This document shows, one piece after another, positions 34,342 to 43,635 of a DNA stretch of 64,000 nt. Position 1 is the first letter of the stretch. Every line of letters begins with the position of its first letter. The stretch covers positions 1 through 64,000 of the forward strand of contig NZ_CANLRP010000001.1 in assembly GCF_947493425.1 (NCBI RefSeq), written 5' to 3'. Made by a program: the position numbers and the translations under genes. The notes beneath the pieces are model-generated. The model did no database searches and was not told the origin of the DNA. It saw nothing but the letters and a program-made list of their open reading frames with translations. Origin of the DNA: an uncultured Microscilla sp. (GTDB taxonomy: Bacteria > Bacteroidota > Bacteroidia > Cytophagales > Microscillaceae).

Positions 34342-35394
34342 TTACTTCTGTTCTACGGTAGTAAGTTTAAGGTCTTGAAAGTAATCCCTTATTTCTTGCG
34401 AGTGAGGGTAAGCCACACCTATACAGCCCCCAAAGTCGGGGTGGGTTTTGGCTGCCATGAGCTGGTCTATTACCTCTTGGTTCCATTGTATGGTGTGGTC
34501 GGGCTGTATTTTGCCTACTTTAAGGGTAAGGTTTACCGGGCACACATATACATCGGGGTATACTACTCCAAACAAATACTCACCTGCTACACAATTGCCT
34601 ACCTCGGCCGGAAACCCCATGACTTCTACTCCCCAGTTACCAAAATCTTCGCTTACGCTTAGTTGCACATTGCCTTCGTATTGGTCATACACTTTTTTCA
34701 TGAGCTGATAGCAAGCAATGGTATCTTCTTTGGTTAGGCGCAAATGCTCATAAATGCCTTGCTTGTCGGCAAACCTATTCAAACGTATTACGTCGGCCTC
34801 TAGTGCTTCGCAATGGGCAAAGTAGCTTTGAAGGTGTTGCTCGGTCATGTTGGCACGGCTAATCGTAAAGGTGAGAATTACCTTAAATTTCCACTGGCGT
34901 TTTGCCGAAAATTCTTTAATACGTGCTGTAGCTTTTTTTACTACCGAGGGTTGGGTCAAGCCCTTAAAATCTTTAGATTTATCTTCGGTACCGTGGCTGG
35001 TCATAATAATGGTTTTTACATTATTGTCTATGCACAAATCCAGCAACTCTTCGTAGTTGTCTTGCAGCAAGGGTCTGCCACTCGACCAGGCAGCATTGCC
35101 CATGTACCAGTCATCATTGTCTTTAAAAATGTTGGATCTTAAGTACTTGCCGTTTTCGGCAAAACTATCAGATACTATAGGAACCACCTTAAACCCATTG
35201 TGTTCAAGTCCTTTGATAATGACTTCGGCTTCTTCTGGTGTTTGTTTAAAATGGTTGAGGTGTGGTTTGTCGAGCCAACAAAACTCACACTTTGCTTTGC
35301 AGGTGTTCTTGCCAATGCGGGTATCTACAAAATATTGTAATTCAATTTTTGAGTGGTCTAAATGATCATCAAAAATAATAGGAAGCTTACTCAT
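34342..35394 (-). CDS. Radical SAM protein with C-terminal Cys-rich region
   Basis: A 350-residue radical SAM enzyme. The [4Fe-4S]-SAM motif CKAKCEFC is at residues 32-39 (CX3CX2C), preceded by a short strand (LQYFVDTRIGKN). A TIM-barrel-like core follows, with GGE-type contacts not obvious. The C-terminal part has extra cysteines (GNCVAGEYLFG, VYVCPVNLTL, FGGCIGVAYP) that could hold an auxiliary cluster, SPASM-like. Its ATG overlaps the stop of the upstream PLP-dependent enzyme by four bases (ATGA), so the two are translationally coupled. The reaction is unknown; candidates are modification of an amino acid or peptide made or used by its partner. Confidence 0.8.
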   Translation of the reverse strand: MSKLPIIFDDHLDHSKIELQYFVDTRIGKNTCKAKCEFCWLDKPHLNHFKQTPEEAEVIIKGLEHNGFKVVPIVSDSFAENGKYLRSNIFKDNDDWYMGNAAWSSGRPLLQDNYEELLDLCIDNNVKTIIMTSHGTEDKSKDFKGLTQPSVVKKATARIKEFSAKRQWKFKVILTFTISRANMTEQHLQSYFAHCEALEADVIRLNRFADKQGIYEHLRLTKEDTIACYQLMKKVYDQYEGNVQLSVSEDFGNWGVEVMGFPAEVGNCVAGEYLFGVVYPDVYVCPVNLTLKVGKIQPDHTIQWNQEVIDQLMAAKTHPDFGGCIGVAYPHSQEIRDYFQDLKLTTVEQK

Positions 35395-36518
35395 GCTAAA
35401 ATTAATAAGTGATTAAGTATATGTACAAATTGCTCTAGTGCTACTTGGGGGGTGTCATACGCAGGCGATAGCCTGGTATAGCCGTGCCAGTGTGCATAGG
35501 CAATATCGTGTTGATCTAAAAATTGCTCGATAGTAGTAGTGGGTATTTCGGGGTGCTTGAACGATAAAATACCGGCTGTTTGTGTTTTTTCCAGTGGTTG
35601 TTGACCTGTATACATTGTACAGCCAGCGTTGCGTAAAGCATCAAACAAAAAGCTGATATCGGCATAAGCTTTTGACTCTATTTTTTGGGTAGATACCTGG
35701 AGAATGTGTTTGATGGCGGCATTTACTCCTGCAATAGAAGGAATATTGAGCGAACTATACTCAAACCGGGCTGCGCCAGGTTTAAAGTCAAAAGGCAATG
35801 TGGCAGGGGCAGACTCGGATTGTTGCATAGCACCTGCCCCTACGTATACTGGTTTGAGCTGAGGTATCAGCTCATCAGAACAATACAAAAAACCAGCACC
35901 TACCGGGCCTCTGAGCCACTTCCAGCTACAGGTAGTCAATGCTGACACTTTTGCTTTTTTTACATCTATATTTAGCAAGCCCGCACTTTGGGCAGCATCT
36001 ACAAAAAACAATATGCCTTTTTGGGCGCATAACTCACCTATAGTATTGATGTCTGCCCTAAACCCTGACAAATACCCTACATGACTAAGCGCCACTAAGC
36101 GGGTTTTAGGAGTGATTTTTTTTGCAATATCCTCTACTGTATACTTGCCCTGTTGGGTAGGTATGCGTACAATCTCTATCCCTCGTGCCACCAGGTTAAG
36201 CCAAGGGTAAACATTGGAAGGAAACTCATTGTCGGGAATTAAAATACAGTCGCCTTTACGCCATTGTATGCCTTGCGCTACAATGTTTACCCCATGAGTG
36301 GTGTTGTCGGTAATGGCTGTTTCATGAGGGGCGCAGCCAAGCAAGGCGGCTATCTGATGCCGCAATGAAGGAATGAGTCTGGAGGCCTCTTGTTTGATGC
36401 CTGCTTTGCCCTGGTATTGCTGAGCCATGAGGGTGGTTTGCATGGCGTGAGCTGCCTGGGGCAATAGTCTGGATACGCCAGCAGTGTCTAAATAGACTTT
36501 ATGGATGAAGCTATTCAT
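35391..36518 (-). CDS. Class V aminotransferase/cysteine-desulfurase-fold enzyme
   Basis: A 375-residue PLP enzyme of aminotransferase class V. The PLP-binding Lys is Lys200 in TTCSWKWLRGPVGAGFLY; Asp174 in FFVDAAQSAG contacts the ring; DNTTHGVNIVAQGI (71-84) binds the phosphate. It lacks the catalytic Cys loop typical of NifS/IscS, and the pattern is nearer to isopenicillin N epimerase-like or kynureninase/selenocysteine-lyase-like relatives. It ends in the four-base ATGA overlap with a radical SAM gene. No start ambiguity is apparent. The pair is probably an amino-acid or cofactor modification module; substrate cannot be predicted. Confidence 0.85.
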   Translation of the reverse strand: MNSFIHKVYLDTAGVSRLLPQAAHAMQTTLMAQQYQGKAGIKQEASRLIPSLRHQIAALLGCAPHETAITDNTTHGVNIVAQGIQWRKGDCILIPDNEFPSNVYPWLNLVARGIEIVRIPTQQGKYTVEDIAKKITPKTRLVALSHVGYLSGFRADINTIGELCAQKGILFFVDAAQSAGLLNIDVKKAKVSALTTCSWKWLRGPVGAGFLYCSDELIPQLKPVYVGAGAMQQSESAPATLPFDFKPGAARFEYSSLNIPSIAGVNAAIKHILQVSTQKIESKAYADISFLFDALRNAGCTMYTGQQPLEKTQTAGILSFKHPEIPTTTIEQFLDQHDIAYAHWHGYTRLSPAYDTPQVALEQFVHILNHLLILA

Positions 36519-37130
36519 TGTATTAGTATAATGGGTGTTTTAAGCAGAAATTAATGGCTTTATGTGATAAAAAAACAACACTTTGTTTTTGTGTAGCCAC
36601 CTCTGGATAAGCGGGTATTATAAGTTTTGTAATGAGATAAAGGGTAATCATTTAAAGCATTTCTATCAAAAGTAATATTCATTCTCTGTTTCAATATTTT
36701 GGTGCAGATCGGTTTGTTTTAGAGAGCATTGCTCCAATTATTTTTTTGTGTAATATTATTTACAACTGGGTATCTTAAGCTCTTTTGCCTTGCAAAGTAA
36801 CAGATAAATAATTAACAGTGCTACCTATGCAATGATAAAAAAACAGAATAAATGGCATATAATCATCTAAAAAGCATAATTATTTAGTTAAACAATAGTG
36901 TTTAACCCAACAAAAATAATTGAAATGCGTGTGTACAACTACTGGCCTCTATCGTTTTTATTTAGTCAACTATGCAATGTTTACCTACCCACTTAAACCC
37001 AATTCAAAATTATATGAGATCCGGACAGCAAGAGGTTTACTGTGCATTTTATGCCTCATTTTCTGTGTTTTAACTAGAAAAAATTACAGAAAAAAATTAC
37101 AGAAAATCATTCACCAAAATTTTTATCATA
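36519..37130. other. AT-rich intergenic region
   Basis: A 612-base divergent spacer. A 76-codon frame at 36920-37150 has poor composition and I do not accept it. A 23-codon frame starting at 36924 shares no features of a gene. No repeats were seen. The promoters of the flanking genes must lie here, but no clear TAnnTTTG was identified. Confidence 0.4.
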
Positions 37131-37556
37131 ATGTTACAAGAACTATTTAATTCAGATTTTTGCACAATAAGTTTTAATAAATCTCAGCAAAATATTCATA
37201 TTGCCTGGCAAACTCCGCCAGTGGTGATGGAAAATCAGGATTTTAAAGACTCAATTACACAACTCATCTTCGTTATTGATGCTTATAAGCCCATAAGCTT
37301 AGTTATTAATGCCCAACAGTTTAACTTTACAATAGAGCCCGAACTTCAGGAGTGGTACCAGCAAAATATTATTCCCAAGTATATAGAGGCAAACATAAAA
37401 AAAATTGGAATTATTAAGCCACAGGATTTCGTGACGGGCTTATCTATGGAGCAGATGTTCAAAGCGGTGGCGTCGTCTGGTAAAATCAACCTGAGTTTTT
37501 TTAATGATATAGATGCTGTCAATGACTGGCTCAATAAACAAGAAATTGCTGCCTAA
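37131..37556 (+). CDS. Small cytosolic hypothetical, STAS-like
   Basis: A 141-residue protein without signal peptide or membrane segment. Alternating strand-helix pattern (LVINAQQFNFTIEPELQEWY, NIKKIGIIKPQDFVTGLSME) and length resemble STAS/SpoIIAA-like domains, which in Bacteroidota often occur as small cytosolic proteins next to signalling genes. No phosphorylatable serine signature (DxSG) is evident, so the call is tentative. Single gene with a terminator after it. Confidence 0.5.
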   Translation: MLQELFNSDFCTISFNKSQQNIHIAWQTPPVVMENQDFKDSITQLIFVIDAYKPISLVINAQQFNFTIEPELQEWYQQNIIPKYIEANIKKIGIIKPQDFVTGLSMEQMFKAVASSGKINLSFFNDIDAVNDWLNKQEIAA

Positions 37557-37635
37557 CAATTGCTTGTTAAACACCCTTTGTGCTTTAAACCAATCGGCAT
37601 TTGAGGGTAAAGTACACCAACAAAAATATTTAATG

Positions 37636-37671
37636 ACCTTTGATAGTTTGAATACGATCAAAGGTTTTTTT
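37636..37671 (+). terminator. Intrinsic terminator
   Basis: ACCTTTGAT and ATCAAAGGT with a 12-base loop and T-run, about 80 bases after the preceding stop. Confidence 0.8.
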
Positions 37672-37832
37672 GTGGGCTAAATTCTAATAATTGCAAAAAA
37701 ATATCAATCATAAATGATTGTTTATGAGATGATTATATTTTTTACTGAAAACGAAAGCATTTTAAAATAAAGATATAGTATCAAAACTGAAATTAATTAT
37801 TATATTTGCATATATAATAAATATTAAGCGAT

Positions 37833-38468
37833 ATGGATATACTTAATTTTTCACAGTTTGCATGGGCATATACATTTTGTCAAAATATGCAATTAAAGCT
37901 CAAAAAAAGACTTCAACCCAATTTGAATATTAAATTAGTGATTAATCATGTGGGTGAAAAATCCATTACAAGTATTATCATTCATAATAAAAATGAAGTC
38001 AAAAATAATAATAGAACTACTAAATTTAAGATTATACTAGATATAGTCCCTGAGCACATGTCATGGGGAGAGGTGTATCAAAGGTGGCTACAGCTTTATC
38101 AAAATAAAGAGTTGAACGAGTATTATGTATATGCACCTCATAGCAATGAGTTTTTTGCATGGCAACGTTTTCAACAGCAATTGGTGCCTTTGCCTAAGCA
38201 GCCTCGTTATGCCAGTGCTTTTCTGCGTATTCGTTTTGAACATTACGCCGATACATTGGAGGTTTTTACAACTGATCAGCAACCTTTTTTAAATTTTAAA
38301 GAGCAAGCCATTGCCATAGAAGAGGCACAAGACAAGGCCAGGGCGTACCAAGCCGCTTTGAGAGAGAAACAGTTATTGCTGGAGCAGGCTTATCAAAGGC
38401 TGGATATGCTCGAAAGGCATTATCAAACAAGCAAAAAGTACCAACATACGTATGCTACTGCCCCCTAA
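37833..38468 (+). CDS. Uma2-like protein lacking the nuclease core
   Basis: A 211-residue protein. The second half follows the pattern of Uma2/DUF820 endonuclease-fold proteins: SWGEVYQRWLQLYQNKELNE followed by YYVYAPHSNEF (compare the usual E-Y-W-x-x-D-P), then a variable strand pair, LRIRFEHYADTLEVFTTDQQ, and a C-terminal coiled coil with repeated EEAQDKARAYQAALREK. The first 90 residues lack the conserved Asp and Glu-x-Lys of the nuclease core, so it is probably catalytically inactive or a degenerate relative. Uma2 proteins are abundant in gliding Bacteroidota and cyanobacteria; their role is largely unknown. Confidence 0.55.
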   Translation: MDILNFSQFAWAYTFCQNMQLKLKKRLQPNLNIKLVINHVGEKSITSIIIHNKNEVKNNNRTTKFKIILDIVPEHMSWGEVYQRWLQLYQNKELNEYYVYAPHSNEFFAWQRFQQQLVPLPKQPRYASAFLRIRFEHYADTLEVFTTDQQPFLNFKEQAIAIEEAQDKARAYQAALREKQLLLEQAYQRLDMLERHYQTSKKYQHTYATAP

Positions 38469-38586
38469 GAAAAACTACAAAAATAACTTAATCTACCAAA
38501 CCTCATCTTTGATTATTGTACTTCTTCAAAAAATGGTTCAACAAACAAATATTACCCTCTTTGGGGTCACTTTATTTTTAGTGTTT

Positions 38587-38727
38587 TATGTACCAAGACA
38601 AAATTAAATATACCTAATATTTAAGTGTAATTATCATATTATGAGAGAGTTATCTTTACTTGTAGCTTATAGCTAATTGCACCGATATTCATCGGTATCT
38701 AAGGACTTGCTGCTACTTACTAAGTTA
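38587..38727 (+). repeat. Dispersed repeat X, copy 2, with 33-bp insert
   Basis: Second copy of the repeat at 7845-7951. It matches from TATGTACCAAGACAAAATTA through GTAGCTTATAGC (38673), then is interrupted by 33 bases (38674-38706) containing the hairpin ACCGATATTCATCGGT, and resumes at TTGCTGCTACTTA. It lies between the convergent Uma2-like and DUF2459 genes (the 301-base gap 38469-38769) and carries no ORF. Confidence 0.8.
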
Positions 38728-38769
38728 TGTTATGCGCAAACACCTTGGTTGATGTTATCAGAATGTCCG

Positions 38770-39468
38770 TTATTTTAAATTGTACAGTACTCCTTGCTCA
38801 AATGGAGTCCAAACGCCCGTGTTGATGCCCATTTTTTTTAGCCCTCGGTTTGTCCAGTTGTTGCAGGTATTGAATAAATGGTAGCGTCCTTTTGCCCGAA
38901 AGAATAAGTCATGGTTGCCATAGCCTTTAGCTACCCAACGAAATTTTTGCTCTGGAGTGAGTGCAAACGATGCTAGTATATAACGAACCAATGCCTGGTA
39001 TTGAGCAGAAGATATAACCAATGGGTATGTATTGAGCAAGTGGGGGTTTATGGTTCTATAAAAAGACAAATGCATGAGGCTTGGGGAAGGTACAAAGGTG
39101 GCTTTGAGTATTGTAATAAAGCGGGGACTATTGTGATGAGTCGATTGCAAAAAAAAGTCTTTGTCGCCCCAACCAAAGCTAATGTAGGGGTATTGTGCGT
39201 ATTTTTTGAGGGTGGTAAGGGGTAGACATTTTTGCCAGTTTTTAACCGCATGTTGGGTGGGCAATACTATGTTGGTATGCACACCATTGCTTGTAATATA
39301 AATAGTGATGCCATTATCAGTACTTTGATTGATTGTTTGAGGTTTATGCGTGCCTGTAGTGATGATAGCACCGACTACTGCTCCTGCCAGGTATAACCCA
39401 ACAAAAGCAACAAACAACAAAGTGCCCTGCCAACAATATCTTAAGGTTTTTTGTAACAATGCTTTCAT
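38770..39468 (-). CDS. DUF2459/TIGR02117 family membrane-anchored protein
   Basis: A 232-residue protein with one N-terminal membrane helix (about 12-36). It has the DUF2459 (TIGR02117) signatures: YITSNGVHTNIVLPTQ, SFGWGDKDFFLQST, FNTCNNWTNRGLKKMGIN and a final VWTPFEQGVLYNLK. Function of the family is unknown; it has been noted near polyhydroxyalkanoate genes in some bacteria, but none is present here. The gene overlaps the upstream YjbR-like gene by four bases (ATGA at 39465-39468), so the two are co-translated. Confidence 0.9.
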   Translation of the reverse strand: MKALLQKTLRYCWQGTLLFVAFVGLYLAGAVVGAIITTGTHKPQTINQSTDNGITIYITSNGVHTNIVLPTQHAVKNWQKCLPLTTLKKYAQYPYISFGWGDKDFFLQSTHHNSPRFITILKATFVPSPSLMHLSFYRTINPHLLNTYPLVISSAQYQALVRYILASFALTPEQKFRWVAKGYGNHDLFFRAKGRYHLFNTCNNWTNRGLKKMGINTGVWTPFEQGVLYNLK

Positions 39469-39821
39469 TCCATTGTCTTGAGTTCTTCCTTTATTTTTTT
39501 TGGTAGTTTCGACACTACTAAATCATAGGAATGCTGTATCCATTGGCGAATTTCACTGTCGGGCATATCGCTGTTTACTTCAATTGTATTCCAGTGTTTT
39601 TTGCTCATATGATAGCCAGGTTTTACTGCATTGTATTGTTCGCGCAACTCTATGGCTTTTTCGGGTTCACATTTTACATTTACCCCGGCAAACGTTTCCA
39701 TTCCTGTAAGGGCAAACATTTTACCCATTACTTTAAATACAAGAGTGTCTTCATCAAAAGGTAGCTCCTCGGTTACCCCTTTCATGGCAATGCAAAACTC
39801 TCTAAATTCTTCTATGTTCAT
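39465..39821 (-). CDS. MmcQ/YjbR-family protein
   Basis: A 118-residue cytosolic protein of the MmcQ/YjbR (CyaY-like fold) family: MNIEEFREFCIAMKGVTEEL, LPFDEDTLVFKVMGKMFAL, VNVKCEPEKAIELREQY and PGYHMSKKHWNTIEV are all diagnostic. Members are annotated as DNA-binding, though evidence is slight. It is the first gene of a two-gene unit with the DUF2459 protein. Confidence 0.92.
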   Translation of the reverse strand: MNIEEFREFCIAMKGVTEELPFDEDTLVFKVMGKMFALTGMETFAGVNVKCEPEKAIELREQYNAVKPGYHMSKKHWNTIEVNSDMPDSEIRQWIQHSYDLVVSKLPKKIKEELKTME

Positions 39822-40011
39822 TTTATGGTAAGTTTTGAAGTGATGATGGTTTATTTTACTACAAAAAAATAAAAACTTCTGGGGAAAAGTTAAACTATCG
39901 GTAGTTTTTGATAATTATTTGACAAATTTATAGGTTTAAAGTTATTTATAAAGGTAACATTGTTTGATAGCTCGTCATCTTTTTGGAACAAAGACTTAAA
40001 CATCATCTATA

Positions 40012-42480
40012 ATGTATAAAAAATTATTACTCCTGTCCATTTGTATCTGCTTATCTTTTGGGTTGTGGGCACAAGTACAAATAGGTACTCCTACCATTCA
40101 ACAAAGAACCAGTGGAATGAAAAAAATTGAAGGTTATTTTCCTTTGTATTGGGACAAAGACAATGGCGGGTTATGGCTGGAAATAGACAAGTTTGATCAG
40201 GAAATCTTATATGTTCAGTCGCTTGCTGGTGGGGTGGGTTCTAATGACATTGGGCTAGACCGAGGGCAGTTGGGTAAGAGTCGGATTGTAAAATTTCGGC
40301 GAGTGGGTAATAAGGTTTTGATGGTGCAGCCTAACTATAAGTACAGAGCCAACACTAAAAATAAAGCGGAGAAACAAGCCGTTGAGTTGGCTTTTGCTCA
40401 GTCGGTTTTATGGGGTTTTCAGATAGCAGCAATCGAGGGCAACAAGGTGTTGGTAGAGGCGACTCGTTTCTTTCTGAGAGATGCTCATGGGGTTGCCAAC
40501 CGTCTCAAATCAAAAAAACAAGGGTATTATCGCCTAGACAATACCCGTTCTGCTTTTTATTTGCCCCGTACCAAAAACTTTCCTAAAAATACTGAGGTAG
40601 AAGTGACCCTTACTTTTACCGGAAACGCCCAAGGCAAGTACATACGTAGTGTAGCACCTACGCCTGAGGCAGTTACTGTGCGTCAGCATTACTCTTTGGT
40701 AGCATTGCCAGACAATAAATACAAACCTCGACAGTTTGACCCAAGGGCTGGTTTTGGGCGCTTGTCTTATGTAGATTATGCCAGCTCACTCAATGATCGC
40801 ATTGTAAAGAACATGATCCCACGCCACCGGCTTAAAAAGAAAAACCCTCAGGCTAAAGTAAGTGAGCCGATAAAACCTATTGTATATTATATTGACCCTG
40901 GCGTGCCTGAGCCTATCAGATCGGCTATGTTGGAAGGAGGGCGTTGGTGGAACCAGGCGTTTGAGGCAGCCGGATATAAAAACGCGTTTCAGGTAAAAGT
41001 TCTCCCCCCAGATGCTGACCCTATGGATGTACGCTATAATGTAGTAAATTGGGTACACCGCTCTACACGTGGTTGGTCTTATGGTGCTACAGTAAAAGAC
41101 CCCCGTACTGGAGAAATTATCAAAGGGCATGTGACGTTGGGTTCGCTTAGGCTTCGCCAGGATTACCTGATTGCTGAGGGCTTGCTGGCACCCTATGCCA
41201 ATGGTACTAAAATACCTGAAGATATGCAAAAAATAGCATTGGCTCGCTTACGCCAACTGGTTGCCCACGAAATAGGGCATACCCTTGGTTTGTCGCACAA
41301 CTTTGCGTCTAGCGTAAACAAAAGAGCTTCGGTAATGGATTATCCTCATCCATTGGTCAAGGTAAAGGGCAATGGGAGGATAGACTGGTCTGATGTGTAT
41401 GCTACCAACATAGGCGAGTGGGACAAGGTAGCCATTAAGTATGGTTACAGTGATTTTCCTCCAAATACTGATGAAAAAAAGGCTTTGAACAAAATACTTG
41501 ATGACGCGATAAAACAAGGGTTGTATTATATTTCTGATGCCGATGCGCGCCCGATGGGTGGAGCTCACCCTTTGGCGCATCTTTGGGACAATGGTACCAG
41601 TGCTGCCGAAGAGCTTGACCGAATAATGAAGGTACGAGCTAAAGCACTGGCAAATTTTTCAGAGAAAAATATTAGAATGGGTGAGCCTATGTCTCACCTG
41701 GAAGATGTATTGGTACCAGTATATTTGCTGCATCGTTACCAAGTAGAAGCCGCGTCAAAGGTAGTGGGAGGTTTGTATTATACTTATGCTTTGCGAGGCG
41801 ACCAACAGCAAGTAACCCGCATAGTTCCGGCAAAAGAACAGCAAAAGGCACTGAAGGCACTATTGGCTACTTTAGAGCCGGAGGCTTTGGTGTTGCCCGA
41901 AAAAACGCTTAAGATCATTCCACCAAAGGCTTATGGGTATGCTCGTAATCACGAAAACTTTAGAGCACATACTGGAGTAGCCTTTGACCCTTTGGCTGTT
42001 GCCGAAACAGCTGCTAGTATCACTCTTAAGATGTTGTTGCACCACGAAAGAGCGGCACGTTTGGTGCAATACCACGCTCGAAATGCTAAAAACCCTGGTT
42101 TACAGCAAGTAATCACTCAGTTGCTAGAGGTCACCCTAAAAAGTAGTATCAAACAAGGCTACCCTGGCGAAGTGCAAAAAGTAGTAAATAATACAGTGCT
42201 TTATCAACTTATACAGCTTGCCAACCATCCTAAGGCAGCCACTCAAGTGAAAGCCATTGCTACTTATGAATTACAGGAAATGAAAGAATGGTTAAAAAAC
42301 AAGCAAATAGCTGTAAAAGACAAAGCCACTAAAGCGCACTACTTTTTTGCTGCGTTAGAGATTGAAAAGTTTCAGAAGGGCATCATTAAACACAAATTTA
42401 CTGTGCCTTCTATGCCTCCGGCAGGCTCACCTATAGGTGGAGGCTTTAGCCCCAGCAATGCCTGTGGATTTAAAGAGTAG
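40012..42480 (+). CDS. Secreted zinc metalloprotease, DUF5117/DUF4953 type
   Basis: An 822-residue secreted metalloprotease. After a signal peptide (KLLLLSICICLSFGLWAQ) come the N-terminal domain (about 25-330, with KKIEGYFPLYWDKDNGGLWL and a DUF5117-type region), then the catalytic site VAHEIGHTLGLSHNF (near residue 418) with three His zinc ligands, and a Met-turn-like SVMDYP. The C-terminal half is helical. The motif HExxHxxGxxH places it with metzincins, and this arrangement is typical of Bacteroidota DUF5117/DUF4953 proteins. No T9SS tail is visible; it ends in a Gly/Pro/Ser-rich stretch. Probably periplasmic or outer-membrane associated. Confidence 0.9.
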   Translation: MYKKLLLLSICICLSFGLWAQVQIGTPTIQQRTSGMKKIEGYFPLYWDKDNGGLWLEIDKFDQEILYVQSLAGGVGSNDIGLDRGQLGKSRIVKFRRVGNKVLMVQPNYKYRANTKNKAEKQAVELAFAQSVLWGFQIAAIEGNKVLVEATRFFLRDAHGVANRLKSKKQGYYRLDNTRSAFYLPRTKNFPKNTEVEVTLTFTGNAQGKYIRSVAPTPEAVTVRQHYSLVALPDNKYKPRQFDPRAGFGRLSYVDYASSLNDRIVKNMIPRHRLKKKNPQAKVSEPIKPIVYYIDPGVPEPIRSAMLEGGRWWNQAFEAAGYKNAFQVKVLPPDADPMDVRYNVVNWVHRSTRGWSYGATVKDPRTGEIIKGHVTLGSLRLRQDYLIAEGLLAPYANGTKIPEDMQKIALARLRQLVAHEIGHTLGLSHNFASSVNKRASVMDYPHPLVKVKGNGRIDWSDVYATNIGEWDKVAIKYGYSDFPPNTDEKKALNKILDDAIKQGLYYISDADARPMGGAHPLAHLWDNGTSAAEELDRIMKVRAKALANFSEKNIRMGEPMSHLEDVLVPVYLLHRYQVEAASKVVGGLYYTYALRGDQQQVTRIVPAKEQQKALKALLATLEPEALVLPEKTLKIIPPKAYGYARNHENFRAHTGVAFDPLAVAETAASITLKMLLHHERAARLVQYHARNAKNPGLQQVITQLLEVTLKSSIKQGYPGEVQKVVNNTVLYQLIQLANHPKAATQVKAIATYELQEMKEWLKNKQIAVKDKATKAHYFFAALEIEKFQKGIIKHKFTVPSMPPAGSPIGGGFSPSNACGFKE

Positions 42481-42631
42481 TTAATAATATTATTTTCTGC
42501 AAAACACACACTAGAGTATAGAAATTTGTATCAATGCTCTGGTGTGTATTTTGCCACAAACCCGGCTTATCTTAAATAGTTTTGATTGTTTTAGAGGCAA
42601 AGTAGGTTTGTTATATCACAAAGCATTTGTT

Positions 42632-43468
42632 ATGAAATCCATTTTATACATCACCGACCTATACTATGAGGCAAAAGGGAGAAATTATCCTGAGGAAGAT
42701 TTATACATTACTTCACAACTCAAAGAACATTTCAATCTATTAATCTGTCACCCTCAGCAAGCCATTGGATTTGTTGAAGTAGCCGACCTGATCATTGTAA
42801 GAAACTCAGGACCTGTGATTTATTATCAGGAATATTTCAATGAGTTTTTGTCGGCAGTAAATGAAGGCAGCGTGGCAATATTTAATTCTATGGATGGCAA
42901 AGCAGACATGCATGGTAAGCAATATTTGCTCGAACTCACCCAAAAAAAATACCCTGTTATTCCTACAATAGACAATATAGAGGAGTTATCGACATTGGGT
43001 AGTGCGCCTCACTACATACTCAAGCCCAAACTAGGGGCTGATTCGATAGGGATGAAAATTGTTGCCAAAAGCGCTATTTCACAGCACGACCTGACCGACA
43101 TGCTTATTCAACCTTTTGTATCTTTTGTATATGAAGCCTCTTTTTATTACCTCAATGGTCAGTTTCAGTATGCTTTGTATGCACCTGACAAAAAGAAAAG
43201 GTGGGAGCTTCAAGAGTTTATCCCTAATGATACTGACCTTGCTTTTGCTCAAAAATTTATCGCCTGGAACAACATGGATTGGGGGATACAACGGGTAGAT
43301 GCCTGTCGTTTGGACGATAGTAGTTGGTTGTTGTTAGAATTGGAAGACCTCAATCCATTTTTGTCGCTCGATAAACTGAGTGAAGTGCGTAAAAAAGACT
43401 TTATGGATAATTTTATTTCAGCTATTAGGCAACAACAAGAGTTTTTAGTGAGTAATGAAGAAGATTAA
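42632..43468 (+). CDS. ATP-grasp-fold protein
   Basis: A 278-residue protein. I chose the ATG at 42632, which opens MKSILYITDLYYEAKGRNYP, over an upstream in-frame ATG at 42542. The C-terminal part fits an ATP-grasp fold: HYILKPKLGADSIGMKIVAK (nucleotide-binding Lys), MLIQPFVSFVYEASFYYLNG, and QRVDACRLDDSSWLLLELED with LNPFLSL as the metal-binding strand. ATP-grasp enzymes join an acyl phosphate to an amine or thiol. No cognate precursor or biosynthetic partner is seen nearby, so substrate is unknown. Two bases after its stop begins the TAA triplet of the element A copy 2. Confidence 0.75.
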   Translation: MKSILYITDLYYEAKGRNYPEEDLYITSQLKEHFNLLICHPQQAIGFVEVADLIIVRNSGPVIYYQEYFNEFLSAVNEGSVAIFNSMDGKADMHGKQYLLELTQKKYPVIPTIDNIEELSTLGSAPHYILKPKLGADSIGMKIVAKSAISQHDLTDMLIQPFVSFVYEASFYYLNGQFQYALYAPDKKKRWELQEFIPNDTDLAFAQKFIAWNNMDWGIQRVDACRLDDSSWLLLELEDLNPFLSLDKLSEVRKKDFMDNFISAIRQQQEFLVSNEED

Positions 43469-43473
43469 TCTAA

Positions 43474-43632
43474 GGAATTGTTCAAAAATAAATTTACACT
43501 CTGAGGGGTGATTTTTCGCCTTGATACTTCGTTATTTTTATTGCCCGTAGCGCTGCTATGGGCGCAAAAAATAGCCTCGTCTCAAAACAAAACCTCTACC
43601 TCAAGAATGGTAATTTAATTTCTCACCATTCC
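43474..43632 (+). mobile_element. Miniature element A, copy 2 (composite left half)
   Basis: A 159-bp copy of element A, differing at one base from copy 1. It is flanked by TAA at 43471-43473 and 43633-43635. It begins two bases after the stop codon of the ATP-grasp gene. Confidence 0.85.
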
Positions 43633-43635
43633 TAA

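Noticed and set aside
34153-34662. 169-codon plus-strand frame across the radical SAM gene
   Set aside because: It overlaps the 3' part of the radical SAM gene on the opposite strand and the palindrome at 34202; composition is that of an antisense shadow.
36920-37150. 76-codon frame upstream of the STAS-like gene
   Set aside because: It overlaps the start of the next gene, has no ribosome-binding site, and its translation is Cys/Tyr/Leu-rich without a recognisable pattern.
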